From Chrysoperla carnea (lineage: Eukaryota > Arthropoda > Insecta > Neuroptera > Chrysopidae), in the NCBI RefSeq assembly GCF_905475395.1, contig NC_058337.1:112586368-112650367 (forward strand): 64,000 nucleotides of DNA, given 5' to 3'. Both the position numbers and the translations under genes were made by a program. Under the pieces are notes generated by a model, which searched no databases, had not been told where the DNA came from, and saw only the letters and a list, made by a program, of their open reading frames with translations. The stretch's first letter is position 1. Each line of letters starts with the position of its first letter. This document shows, in pieces, positions 13,701 to 26,554 of this stretch.

Positions 13701-13884
13701 CTTAGTATATATGTGCGTTTGCCACATTTGAAGTTAACTAAAAGTAAAGTAAAAGTAACCAGGGCAGTTAGAATATGAATACCCATAACGTATCCAAATT
13801 TCAAATCGATACAGGAAAGGATATATTCGTAGTGCTTGAAATTCAATTGAAACTTCAACCATTCTTATCTGGAAAACCGCTTTT
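7761..13884. other. Long gene-free AT-rich stretch
   Basis: About 6 kb without a supportable gene on either strand. Short G+C-richer islands at about 8200-8230 and 10165-10225 interrupt the AT-rich background; they lack an open frame flanked by splice signals and could be conserved non-coding elements. Open frames here (for example 9172-9429 minus, 11367-11645 plus, 12898-13131 plus) are short, of AT-driven composition and match no family I know. Confidence 0.4.
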
Positions 13885-14448
13885 TATACCATGTGAAATA
13901 TACATAGTATATTAAGTTTGGTCCCAAATTTGTAACGCTTAAAAATATTGATGCCAAGAACAAAATTTTAGTATAGTTGTTCATAAAATCACCTAATTAG
14001 TCCATTTCCGGTTGTCTGTCGTCTGTCGTCTGTCGTCTGTCGTCTGTCCGTCTGTCATCACGATTACTCAAAAACGAAAAGAGATATCAAGCTGAATTTT
14101 ATAGCGTGCTGAGGACATAGAAAGTGAGGTCGAGTTCGTAAATTAGCAACATAGGTCAATCGGGTCTTGAGTCCGTAGGACCCATCTTATGAACCGTTAG
14201 AGATAGAACAAAAGTTTATTGGTAAAAAATTTTTCTTATCAAAAAATAAACAACTTTTGTTTGAAACATTTTTTCGTAAACACCGCTGTTTACCCGTGAG
14301 AGCGTGTATTATGTGCAAATTGCAGTATTATATGAGTATATCAGTTATACGCGTGTGACATGGTATATGTATAATGTGACAGAGTAATCAACACTGTCTA
14401 TACATGGTATTTCAACAATTAACTCAGTCAATTGTTTGTTTTCACTTA
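13885..14448 (+). repeat. Dispersed (GTCY)n-bearing repeat, copy 2
   Basis: Complete copy: it opens TATACCATG, continues ATAGTATATTAAGTTTGGTCCC, has a GTCTGTC-type microsatellite at about 14013-14055, the AAAGAGATATCAAGCTGAA block, a GTAAACACCGCTGTTTAC hairpin near 14277-14294, and ends CAATTGTTTGTTTTCACTT. The microsatellite is GTCTGTC-based here against GTCC-based in copy 1, so the array mutates independently in each copy. Confidence 0.8.
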
Positions 14449-17400
14449 TCTTTTATAAATTTTTGCCCACCAATGAATATTTAAGAGGATTTTTAAAAAA
14501 TTATAAAGTTTCACGCCAATCAAAAGTATGTATAGAACAGCCTTAAATATAAGAATAAAAATTCTATGGAAAAATTGATGGGCTTTTGTCTAACAACGTT
14601 TTCAAAATCGTACACTTCTATGTCCAACCATGTTAAAAAAAATAGCATTACCTAAAATGAATGCCTTATTTGCAATCATCCTTGCAGTGTAAAGTGTACA
14701 ATTATTGCTATGTAACCACATTTAATGTTGGTATATTATTATTTAAAAAATAATTATCATATACAAAATAATTTCAATTTTAATTTAGTGTCTTCTAATA
14801 AAGAAATGCATTGCATTAGATATGGGGGTTGATTATTATTAATTATATTAATATATTAATAGCACTCATGTACAGCTGGGTGTTGCATATTCTATAAGTG
14901 GGAAAACATATTTTTTCCTTCCAATTTGTTATCAAAAGACTTTTAAAATATTATTAATTGCAAAATTTTTGAGTCAAAATTATTCTATATAATGGATTTG
15001 TATCCAAATGGATCACAACAATTTATAGATTTTGTAATTGAACGACAAGATAATTTTACGAACAAGAAATTATACAAATAAATTTACACAAGAACATTTT
15101 GATTCTAAAATCAATGTCTAAGGAAAACAGTTCCTTAAATACTTAATTGACTTATAAAATAATGAAAAGTGAATTATTTAACTTTAAAAATATTTTAATA
15201 AAAAGTATTTAAAAAACAAACTCAAAGCTTCTTCCTTAAAAAGTATATCAAATATGGTGGAAGCGATTGGAATATCAGGTCATACTTACCATATGTCAAT
15301 ATATGCATTATCATCCGATCTACATATGCATGCAAATTTCAGCTCAATCGGAAATGGGTTAAATTTAACTAAGCAAGAGTTGACAGACACTGGAACAAAC
15401 AAAACGAAATAAAAGCTTATAAAAATACATAAAAATTCTAAAAAACTAGAAATTAATATTATTACTGCAATTGAGATTTCACTTATTTATATTTCTTCCC
15501 ATCGCCTCCACCAAAAATTATTAACAACTACAGTACTGTTATCATATTTTAATAAATTCTGGAAATCTATGAAAATTTCTAAAACTTTTTTCTGTGGCCT
15601 TTTTTAAATTAAATACTCTTTATTTTGTATAGTTAGTTTAAAGTTTTTGTGCAATATCTTTTATTAACTACTGAACTGAAAAAAAAGATTTATTATTTGA
15701 TATGGTGGCACCCTGTAAAGTACCCTCTTGTGTGGTAACACATATTTATCTATTATTTATTATCTTCTCATTTAGTTCATTGTAATCTAAACGTTTGATC
15801 ATGATTTGATTTCAATTCAATACGCTTAAGATATGATTCCTTTCAAACAAATGTTTGTAAAATTTGGACCATTTATTCTGGTCAGACCTTCTGGATTACC
15901 GAATATAAAGAAACGTATCGCAATTTTCAGGTTTTTGGAATTTTTCACTGCCTGAAGTATAAGAATCTGTAACTGAAGAATAGGGCGATTATTAACTAAA
16001 CAAGATATCCCAATAAAAATTTTTCACAATATTCATTTAAAACAATTTTTCACAATAGGTATAAAAAAAATTGCAAACATTAATTTTCATTTATTTGCAT
16101 ACGTCCTTGACTAACGGTCAAGGAAAATATATTTAGAATAAATTCTAAAGATATGAATAAGACACAAACAATTAACAATTTTTGTTGTTATTTTAAAGTG
16201 AACTACTCAGCATATCATATATTGGACCAGAAGCTAACAATATTTTTAATATTATTTTTAAATTCATGTCTGCCATTGATTCAGGTATTTAGTTTTTATA
16301 AACGATGGTTCCGATTCCCCCATTAGAAAAAAATGTTATATAGAAAAAATGTTTGTCATTTATAATAAATAACGTTCTAATACAAATTATCCGCTATCTC
16401 TTACCAACCAATAAGCTGAGCTGTTTTTATTCTCCTGTGCCTAATAGTGATGAAATGAAAATTGTCTATCATCATATTGTACAATAGCTAAATGCCTCGG
16501 TTCCGAATCTAGAAGGGACTAGAGAAATAGTCGTATCTGCCGTTTTCAACAAACACTCGAGAGAATTTCCAATCAAAGGAGAAATATAAACCTTCAAAAT
16601 TCAAATAATTCCGGGGATAATTTTTCGGCATGACAGCATTGCGAAACATGAACACATAGGTAGCTTATCTACTTTGAACAATATTTCGTCCACTTATCTT
16701 CTCAAAACTGATGATTTTTGGAAAAAACTTTGATGGGCGAATATTTCACAATATAGTAACCATTTCCAAAGGCCCACACAGGAATTTTTTTTTCATTCTT
16801 TGGGGATTTTTATTTGATTTGGTTTACAAGATCGAGTCTTGGTGAAAAATGGTAGATAAATATAACGGAAAATATCTTTTTTCTAATGCATATTTCCGAA
16901 AAAATCTGGAAAATTTCTGATTTTAAATCATTTTTAAGACAATTTTTCAATATCCTTTTATAGTGATATAAATTATAATTGCCAGACAGTTTGCCATTGC
17001 TTATGCCACGCCAGATATTATTACAATAATTAAAAAAAATCATATTTAAATGGGACTGTAACTTTAAACGGATTTATTTAATGTTATTATTAAAAAATTT
17101 TTTTGCCAGGCAGAAGTTCTTTACCTACTTCATCCCTATTTGTTGCTAGACGTACTTCATTCCTATACTTAAGTTCAATAAGGGAATAAATATCCAAAAT
17201 TCAGCAGTCTTAAATTAATCACTCGAAAACATTTCCAGTTCTCGTAATACATGCCAGACATATGTTTATAGGACAGTTTAAAGAGTTGTTAGCTGTCGAT
17301 CCATATGCATTGGCTCGTTTCATCCGGCTCATATCCATTTTCTTGTGAATCATTTTAATATTAAAAACTAGAATAATATAGTGAAGATATTATTTATTAT

Positions 17401-18420
17401 GGAGGACATACACACACATACATTTTACAAACAGTGTGAGAGAAGACACTCATACAGTCATACAGAACGACAGACTAAACAAGAAATTATATAGACGGAC
17501 CGACAGACAGACATCAAGAGATTGATATAGTTGGATGGATGTGTATAGATGGGGCAGACAGACTGACATATATTCAGAATTATTTGTATTATTCAGTAGC
17601 GCAGAATCTCAAGAATCTAGATGGAAATGAAGATAATATCATCACTATAAATTAAAGTACTTCCCAGCTTCTTGAATCTTTCTACAAAGATTTCAGTGGT
17701 GATAGTTTTAAAAAAGTAAACTTTTGTTTTATTTCCAACTGTTTAACATAAGCAAAACTCAAAATTTTAACATTTCTGAAAACCATGTAAATTTTCAAGC
17801 ATCATATCTCAAAAACCATTAGAAATACGGAGCTGTAGCTTGGCTTCAATTGCTTCAAATTTAATATATACTTTCGAAATGATAGTAGGAACTAATGGCA
17901 AAAGCTCATAGTTTTTTAATTAATCTGCCAAAAACTGAAAAAAAGGCACTTGTTCGTGTATTACGCAGATAGCAAAACTTTTTTGCGTCCAAATAACATA
18001 CCAAAAAAGAATCTTTAAATCGCGTTTTGTGATTTTAGTTGTTTTTCTTGTAAAATTTTACTGGCGTAAATAGAAGTTTTATATTTCTGATATCAAAAAT
18101 TAGCAGTTCCGCAACCATAACGAGACAATAGAAGATCTAGATGATTCGATAAATATTTGTAGATTGTAATATTTCTTTTTCGCGAATATATAAACGCAGT
18201 ACTCGATACGACGAACTTCTATTGCCTATTCGTTGAAAAGGAAACAAGATTATCTTTTGATTAAGACAAGAGAAGATTGAATTATGAATAATCGGAATGC
18301 GATGTAAATAAGGACTATTCCCACCTGTTTCTTTTCACCATTAAGATTCAAAATTCCGTTACCATTAATTTAGATTTTTTTATTTTTTCTTCTAAATATC
18401 TACTTTAGTTTTTAAACTTT
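14449..18420. other. Gene-free AT-rich stretch
   Basis: No coding exon or RNA gene recognised. A stretch near 17400-17575 is built of degenerate ACACAC, GACAGAC and ATACAG words, a decayed simple repeat. The remainder is AT-rich with homopolymer runs. Confidence 0.4.
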
Positions 18421-19800
18421 TTAATGCATATCTCCTCTCCGTTTATACTTTCACAACAATAATTATCCGCTCCTGTCATGACAGTGATGATGATGATGTT
18501 AATGTAATGTTGTTGGGTAAAGTTAAAGGGAAAACTAGAGCACTTTATAGGAGGCAGGCAGCAGTCAGCAACTGCAGGAGTAAAGTAGTATATATGTATA
18601 ATATAATGGTATATATATATATTCTACACAACAACACTAAGTTGATATCAAATTACTCGTGGTGGTGACGAACCACAGCCTGAGCCACAACCACGGCATC
18701 GGCAGCAGTAAACTCGTCTGTTGTCTATCTATCCAACCATCCATCTATCTACCATTCTATCTATCTATCTCTTCCATTCGTAGTCTTGGTGCACATCAGC
18801 AAAACTTCATTTTCATGTTTTTCAGCAAAAGATTTCACTTGTATATTATTCTAACAAGTAAAATTTACAAAATTAAAAAAAAAAACACCGACCTCCACCT
18901 CTCAGATTTTCTTGAAACAAAGTAAAAAAAACATTAAAATCACCTCCCCTGCTTAAGAGATATGGTGCCACAGACAGATATGCACACACGTCAAATTTTC
19001 CTTGCCATAAAACACTCATCTTTTTGCGTCACGAGTTAAAAAAAAAGTTATTTTGTGTTTCAGTAATTTTAAATGGATTTAGTTTTACTATAAAGAATGC
19101 CATTTTAATTTGCCAGATAAAAATTTATTCTTTTATAATGGCACATTCTGTGTAAGTTAATGGAACTGCTTTTAAGTGCAAGAATTACTTCATTCTTATC
19201 TTAGTACAATAAGAATTAGCATTTCTAGAGCGCTAGTAGTTTACAGTCCCAGTCGAAGCTCGGATACAACTCGGAATTTTTACGGAGTATATTCTTCTTT
19301 CTAGAGCTTCCACGGAGTAGACGTTTCAGCGTTGAAAACGTTGTGTTTTTGAGACACGATATTCCTACGGCGTTTTGACGAAATTTCCGTTATTGTTGCC
19401 AGTTAGATCGAGAATTTTTCGGTTTCCGCCTTTTCATGGAGTATCAACGAAATTATTGCTGGTGTATTTTCGAAGTATTATTCACAGAGTGGTAATATTC
19501 ACAGAGTATTTCGTTTTTCCGTTATTTTCACGTTAAAACTACTGGAAACAAAGAGAAAAAGCAGTAGATGAAAACCAGATTCTCCGAATTTCGAACGTGT
19601 TTTTCACAGTACTGAGAGCGGTGCTTAATCCGTTTGGAAGGTATATTTATCAATGATAATTAACGCTGACCCCTTGACTATCTATTGTGCCTGTTTTGTG
19701 CGCTGTTGCTGCTGAATGTTAGCAAACAACGAACGTAACGACGCACTAATACAACAACAACAAAAACAACAACAACAACAATATGCGACATTTGATACCA
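18421..19800. other. G+C-richer island with several simple repeats
   Basis: This block differs in base composition from the flanks. It holds a perfect 12-bp palindrome CTGTCATGACAG (18473-18484), a (GAT)n run, a (TA)n run near 18608, a CTAT-type tetranucleotide array (about 18727-18772), repeated GGAGTA/AGAGTA words between 19280 and 19510, and a CAA triplet array (about 19750-19783). No frame with convincing coding character was found. Such islands in AT-rich insect DNA are often promoters, 5' untranslated exons or enhancers; that reading is inference. Confidence 0.35.
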
Positions 19801-21822
19801 TCATTTTGTTATTATTTCTATATTTTACACTGTTGTGTTGTTATTGTGTATGATTATTATTATCATTATTATAGTTAAACCTGTTCGATTTAAACAAATC
19901 TCTGATAAGAATATTAATAATAATGGAGAACAAAACATAAATCAGAATTAATTTGAAATTTATTAGTACAGCGTGAGTCACAGAAGTGTGCGATGTTAAA
20001 AAAAACAAAAACCCATCAATTTTTCTGTATTATTTGAACCCATCTTAAAATATTTAAAAAGGCATTTATCAAAATTACATGAATTGTATTTTCAAGTGAA
20101 TTAAAAATTATGTTTTTCACATAATTAAGAAAATTGAATTAACAATAACTTATTTATCAAATTAATCTCCATTCATGTGTATACATTCTCCTAGGGAATC
20201 AAGTTATTCCCCACATTTCGAAAAATTTGAACCACATATTACCAATTCCCTTTTTTCAGTGCTCCAAATGTGGGTTGGTTATCCTGATACAATTACTTTC
20301 ACTTCTGATACTACTCTTTTCAGTTAAATTCACGAGAAAATGTCGCAAGTTGTTAGACCCTACTAATTTATAACTTACTGATTACTTTGATTACTTAAAA
20401 TTACAATTTAGTTAAGAATTATATTTATGTAATTTTCTTAAAAGCATTCTTATCGATTTTAAGATGGCAAAACAATAGTTTAGAAAAATTTTTGGGATTC
20501 ACTTGATACTCCTAAAGTATATAATTCAGTCATTCTATAGAAATTTCTTCTGCTGAAATTATAAAATTTTAAATTTTAAAGAGGTTCAACTATATTATTT
20601 TGAAAATGATGATTCAATGTGTCTTTTTAGTTCTTCTTACACAACAACACAAAAAACAAACCATCAACTGGTAGCATTATTTCTTGGTGAAAATAATTAT
20701 ATGAAAAGTTATGTTATGATTGATAATGAGGTGGGTGGTTTGTGTTTTCTATTTTATTCATTTTTACTGGAATTCTAAAAATAGTTGACATTTTCCATAG
20801 TGGAAAATATTTTTTATAAAAATATACGTCATTTATCACCTAAAAAAGAAAATTGCTATAATACTTTGTCGTTTTGTTGAAAACAGTTTTCATGACATAA
20901 TATGCCACTTTTCTCAATATTTTAAGCCTTGATTTTCTTGTTCCAACCACCTCCTCTTTTTATTAAAATCGAGTATAAGTTTACAAAAAATAACTTTATT
21001 TCAAAGACCTCAAAATATTGGCCTCATTCGTCATGGTTTGGAAGTTTGAATGATAATTTAAAATTATTTGTATATATAAATAAAATAAATATATATAAAC
21101 AAAAAATAATTTAATATTACAACAAAATTTGAATGATATTGTACACTTACTGGCTCATAAATTGGGTAATTAAATGTGCTAATTAATGAACGATATTGTA
21201 TTTTTAACTTTGAAATAGATTGCTTTGCCAAGAACATTTTGCTTAAGAAAAAGTAAGGTATTTAACAATTTTTTTTAAAGAGACTTTGAACTGTGATTTT
21301 GTGATCCGATTTTTATTGTACCACAAGTATATTTTTTTAATATCAATTTTTAAATCTCTAAAATCTTATAATCACCATACAATCATAATGACATATTTAC
21401 TAATTTAAAATCCAATCTTTAACCACAATCTCTAAATAATTAAATATTTCATTGAAAAAATTTTATACGGAAGTAAGCACTTACATGATATCCTTCATTG
21501 ATATACTTTACTGTACATTTACTACTACTGTTACATATTTACAAATTTATATGAGAAAAACTTTAAAATACTAGTGAACAAAGAAATCAGAATACTAAGT
21601 TTATTCAAAATTTGCGGGATTACTTTGGAAATTCCTAAAAAGTAAACTTCAAAAAAGAAGCTTTGCTGATTAATTAAAATCGTTGATTTTTAAAGTTAAA
21701 TTATAAGGTACTGACTTTGAGATGAGGATATAATGTTCCGATAATCAGGACTAATTGGTTGTACATTTTAAAGATAAATTTTAGTTATCATTGACGGATG
21801 ACAATACAATAATTTATTAAGT
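19801..21822. other. Gene-free AT-rich stretch
   Basis: No supported gene, RNA or well-defined repeat. The 61-codon frame at 20929-21114 ends in AT-driven codons (Ile, Lys, Asn, Tyr) and is not protein-like. Confidence 0.4.
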
Positions 21823-22207
21823 TTATTTGATTATCCTGATTAACGGTTTCCATATCTGAAAATATATACATTTACTTGCGCTCCCACCATATTTATACTG
21901 AATTTTTGATGAACAATAATAGTCTAAAAAACTAAATAATAGGTAAAACAAACTAACAAAACGCTTTTGTAAAGAGCTGAACTACAAAATTGAAAATAAT
22001 TTCTTTAAATTAAAAAAAAATCAATATATCCTAAAAAAGAATGGGGGTGCTTTTTATGATATTTTATAATGACTTAACTTTTGCCAATATCTGTCTATAA
22101 AATATTTACAATAATTGAAATTTAGCAGACAACGCTTTTTTACGAAAAATTGATTTTTAAAATTTAAAGCAATTATTTTTAACCTTTTAGTTCAGCTCTT
22201 TACAAAA
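21823..22207 (+). repeat. Palindromic MITE-like repeat family A, copy 2
   Basis: Second copy of the element at 2217-2627. The inverted repeat is clearer here: ACGCTTTTGTAAAGAGCTGAACT on the left pairs with AGTTCAGCTCTTTACAAAAGC on the right. No coding capacity; ends are approximate. Confidence 0.65.
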
Positions 22208-22872
22208 GCATGGTTTTTAGTTTTTTGAAACTATTATTTATTATTTTAAATTTCATATTTCGTTATCTTTATGAATAAAAAATTTTCGGTTGGAACTAAA
22301 TAAAATAATATAAAGGGGACATACTTCGTCGACTAGTACTTTAAACAAAATTTTAAAAAACCATTTTTGATCACAATTCGATGAATTCAAAGTTCACAGA
22401 ATACCTACGTCAAATAACGTATAAAATGCATTTAAAGGATTCCATTGTGTCAAATAAATTAAAATTTAAAAAAATAAAATACCTGCGTATTAATTTTATA
22501 GGATAAATAAAATTTCCAACCTTGGAAATCTATCTATGAATAGAAATATAACAACTTTAGATACTTTAAATGCCTTTATGTTTATCAATTTTGTATTTTC
22601 CATATTAAGTTTCATAAACAAAAAAAATATTATTTGTAAGCAAAAATGTCATTATTTTTATATCATCATCTGTTAATGTTTTTAAACTAAAAAAAAAAAT
22701 TATGCACATTTTAAAATTAATAAATCAACAGTGCAAGCAATTTTTTTTCGTTCTAAATTGTGTCACTATGTGATCAGTAAGGTCATAGAGTAATATAGGA
22801 ATTCATAATTGGATACTGGTAGTTTTTTTTCCAAGAAAGGGTTTGTGACAAACTGGTAATTCTTATTTCTGT

Positions 22873-23158
22873 CAGGCATGGCCAAACATGGCTTAGAGAA
22901 ATCCCTCAGACTTTTGTATCTAAAATACGAGTAAAACAGTGACAATCAAAAATACGAGTAAGACAGAGAGACAACAATTTTTCTACCTATCTCATTACTA
23001 TAAGAAAAACTGAGATAGGTAGTAGAGTCGCATACCCGTCTCGCTTCCTCCTCTATGAGCAATGCGGACTTGAATAAAGAAACACGCAATAAAGTTTATG
23101 GCACACAATAAAGTTATAACAATGGTGACTTCGACTTAAAATAACTCGCCCATGCCTG
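22873..23158. mobile_element. Small non-autonomous element with CAGGCATGG termini
   Basis: Begins CAGGCATGGCC and ends GGCCCATGCCTG-like (GCCCATGCCTG), giving short terminal inverted repeats of about 9 bp. CTGT flanks it directly on both sides (22869-22872 and 23159-23162), a possible target duplication, but short. An internal inverted repeat CTACCTATCTCA / TGAGATAGGTAG lies at about 22993-23025. No transposase. The superfamily is not determined. Confidence 0.5.
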
Positions 23159-23162
23159 CTGT

Positions 23163-25221
23163 AAGTCGATGAAAATTAATCAAAAATTTAAATACAATTT
23201 TTAGAAAGGTTAGATCAGTAGTAAGTTACGAACTTATCTACGCAAATCACTCGAAAAAGTCCCCTTATTTTAGGTAATACTGAAATCTCTTTCAACTCCA
23301 TACATAAGACATCAGCGTAAAAATGAATGCACCTAAATTTGGCACCATCTCAAGACTATAAACTGGAAGTGATTGACCGCCGAGACTGTAAACGTCATAG
23401 TCTCTATACTTGTTGTTAATTTTTGCAAACAATATATAAAAATTTGAACACATGGAATCATTTCTGGCATACCGCAATATTTGAATTGTTCTATGCTACC
23501 CCTAAATTAAGAACATTTTTTTTTTTTGCATAAAACAATCCCTTTTATTAATTTCAATTAAAATGTAAATATAACTATTTTTGAAGTATTGATTTTTTTG
23601 GCATTATTTATTTAAGAATGTATTTGTATTATTTTAAGTTTCTCGTAGAAAGTTTGAGTTTTCTCCCCAAAATAGAAATAATTAGTTAGGATACAATTTT
23701 TGTCTGATAATGTTCTAGAACAAACAACTTGTTATCAGACAGATATACATTGAAACGGGGCGTTCAAAAAAAGAAAAATGTATTTTCTAACTAATTTTTT
23801 TTTCGAAAATAATGTAAATAACAAAGAATGTTATAAAAAATGGTCATGTTTTTCGTGTGATACCTACGTTACGTATTTATACAAATATTTACGATTTCAA
23901 AGTTCTAAAACTTGCATATTTGTAATTTCTCGTTCAAATTACAGGGTAGCAATTCACCTGGAAAAACTATAAAATCTGAAAATGTCAGAGCATTTTTGAA
24001 GATTTTTATCTAAGAAAATGAGAACAATATATATATTCTGAGCATAAAGGATTAAATTCTAAAGATCTGATTTGAATCGATATCTCAAAATCTATATATT
24101 TTGCATCAACTCCACAAAATCCGTTTACCTTTGTGAATTTTTTTATCAGAATATGAACTAAGCATTTTTGTATTTGCATTCATTTCTTTAATAATTCTAA
24201 AATAGGCAGTGACTTTGTATCTAAAATCATGCCAAAGTGTGGAAAATTCATGAAAATTATATTATTAGTAAATGAAAATGTTTATCATAAACATAGCTAT
24301 AATATACTCAGGATAATTTACTCATTTTGAAAATTATTTATCTGATCTCTAAAGCTTATATCCACCACGGCTAAATTTTTTTGTAACGTGTAGGGTCTTT
24401 AAGTCTAGGGTTTGACTATTTAAACAAAAATCTATTATTGGGTATTTAGTAAACACTTATTAATGTATTTAAAAATGAACAATATTTTTTCAAAAAAATA
24501 TATATCACCAGGAGGTTTTGTACAATATGTTTGTATATGGGCTACTACTCTATTGAATAATATGTTATATATTATTGGTATGGTCCCGGCGGGTGTCGAA
24601 GGAATCTCCCGTCGCTACAACACCATTCACATATAGCACAAGTGGCTACCATATGTAGAAATTTCATTTCACATAATAATATATTTAAAATTGTAGTTTC
24701 TTTTTTTTACTTCTAATTTAACTAATTTATTTTTAAAAACACAATAACTGAAAAAAGTTAAGAAATATTTTTGTTTAATTTCTTGAAAATATTAAGAAAT
24801 TTTATTTAGACGCGCTTCCTTTTTAAATATAGCTGGGAGACTCCAAAAATTTTAGAACTCTTCCCGACTTCAAGAGCAAAATAGTTTAGGTGTTTAACTT
24901 AAAATACAAAAATAAAATGGCCAAATAAATAGGGCCATGCAAATAAGTAAATAAGAGGTGTATAATTATTAAAAACTTTTTTTATAATTCTTTATCTCTC
25001 ATCATTATCCATTTTCTTATCCATTCCGACTTAAAAGAGAAATTTGTATTTAACAAAAGCGTTTATTACAATTAATATTTCTAGTCGTCACAAAATTAAA
25101 ACTAAACTTATAATATCCATATATGTTTCTAATATTTTAAATTATCTATTTTCTTTAAAACTACCCGAAACTGTTAACGGACTTTACTAAGAGATCTAAT
25201 ATTTTAGATAATTATTCAAAC
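23163..25221. other. Gene-free AT-rich stretch
   Basis: No coding exon recognised. One G+C-richer patch at about 24580-24620 contains TCCCGGCGGG and TCCCGTCG, out of keeping with its surroundings and of unknown origin. Confidence 0.4.
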
Positions 25222-25803
25222 AAGTGAAAACAAACCATTCACTGAGTTAATTGTTGAAATACCATGTATAGACAGTGTTGATAACTCTGTCACATTACAC
25301 ATACATACAAGTCACACACATATAACTGATATTCCCATATATAATAATAATAACTATGCAATTTGCGCATAATTTGCGCTCTCACGGGTAAACAGTGATG
25401 TTTACGAAAAAATGTTTAAAACAAAGTTGTTTATTTTTTCATAAGGAACATTTTTTACACTTAAACTTTTGTTCTATCTTTAAAGGTTTACTAGCTGGGT
25501 CCTGCGGAGACAAGATGGGTCCAAGGCTCAATTGACCTATGTTGCTCATTTACGAACTTGATCTCACTTTTTACGTCCTAAGCACGCTATAAAAATTTCA
25601 GCTTGATATCTGTTTTCGTTTTTGAGTAATCGTGATGACAGACGGACAGACGACATACGACAGACAGACAGACGAAAATGAACTAATTAGGTGATTTTAT
25701 GAACACCCATACCCAAAATTATGTTCGTAGTATCAATATTTTTAAGCGTTACATACTTGGAACTAAACTGAGTATACCTTGGTATATTTCATATACATGG
25801 TAT
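25222..25803 (-). repeat. Dispersed (GTCY)n-bearing repeat, copy 3
   Basis: Complete copy in reverse orientation. On the minus strand it opens TATACCATGTATATGAAATA, carries the GTCTGTC-type array (about 25635-25675), the ATATCAAGCTGAAATTTTTA block and the GTAAACATCACTGTTTAC hairpin (about 25391-25408), and ends GTTTTCACTT. The 62-codon plus frame 25699-25887 is an accident of this repeat. Confidence 0.8.
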
Positions 25804-26546
25804 AAAAATTGCAAACAGAAATTAAAATTGCCAAAATATGTATGTATCTTTATTACCTGTGACCTATTGCTTATTTTAAATACATAAGTAATTATTTTTT
25901 TGGGGTCAAAATGTTTATTTTTTAAAAACAGATTTTAGTTTTTTTTTCTAATGTAGTGTATTTAGAAATCAAATAATAGCCGATATGTCTATAATTATTT
26001 TTTCAATATATATCTGATTTTAAAATCCAATAACCTTAAAAATAATCAAAATTATTGAATCTTTGTTTAAAAAAAAAAAAACAAAAATACCGCCTTATAA
26101 CTAATGCTATGCACAAAAAGTTATGAAGTATTTTATTTTTATACATCATTGGACAGTATCCAAATAAGCAGAAAAAAATTTTACTTTTTATTTATTTACG
26201 CCCAAATATTTCAACTACACAGTTTTCTTACTAAAATGAAATTATTTTTTAATAAGTTAAAATTTTCTATAACGATATATTTCTGCTTTCTAAAATTATA
26301 TTTTTATTGTAATATACTTCTAAATAATACCCACTATTGAACAAAAAATCAGCTTTAATGTTTTCTACTCCTAAACATTTATACTCTCATAGGTTTATAC
26401 TTTTATATATTTGTGCTTTTAAATAATTCTACTTTCAAAGAAAACTACTCTTGTCAAGTTCAATTCGAACAACATCTCGAATCAAAGTTATTCAAATATT
26501 TTGAGCAGAAGCGCATATAATTTCTCCTTATAATAATATTAGTATC
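25804..26546. other. Gene-free AT-rich stretch
   Basis: Nothing recognised. The plus-strand frame 26104-26340 is Phe/Tyr/Lys-rich from local base composition and matches no family I know. Confidence 0.45.
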
Positions 26547-26554
26547 TCCTAAAT

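Noticed and set aside
18659..18925. 88-codon plus-strand frame starting TNHSLSHNHGIGSS
   Set aside because: The early residues look protein-like, but the frame runs straight into a CTAT microsatellite and poly-A, and no splice donor supports a coding exon.
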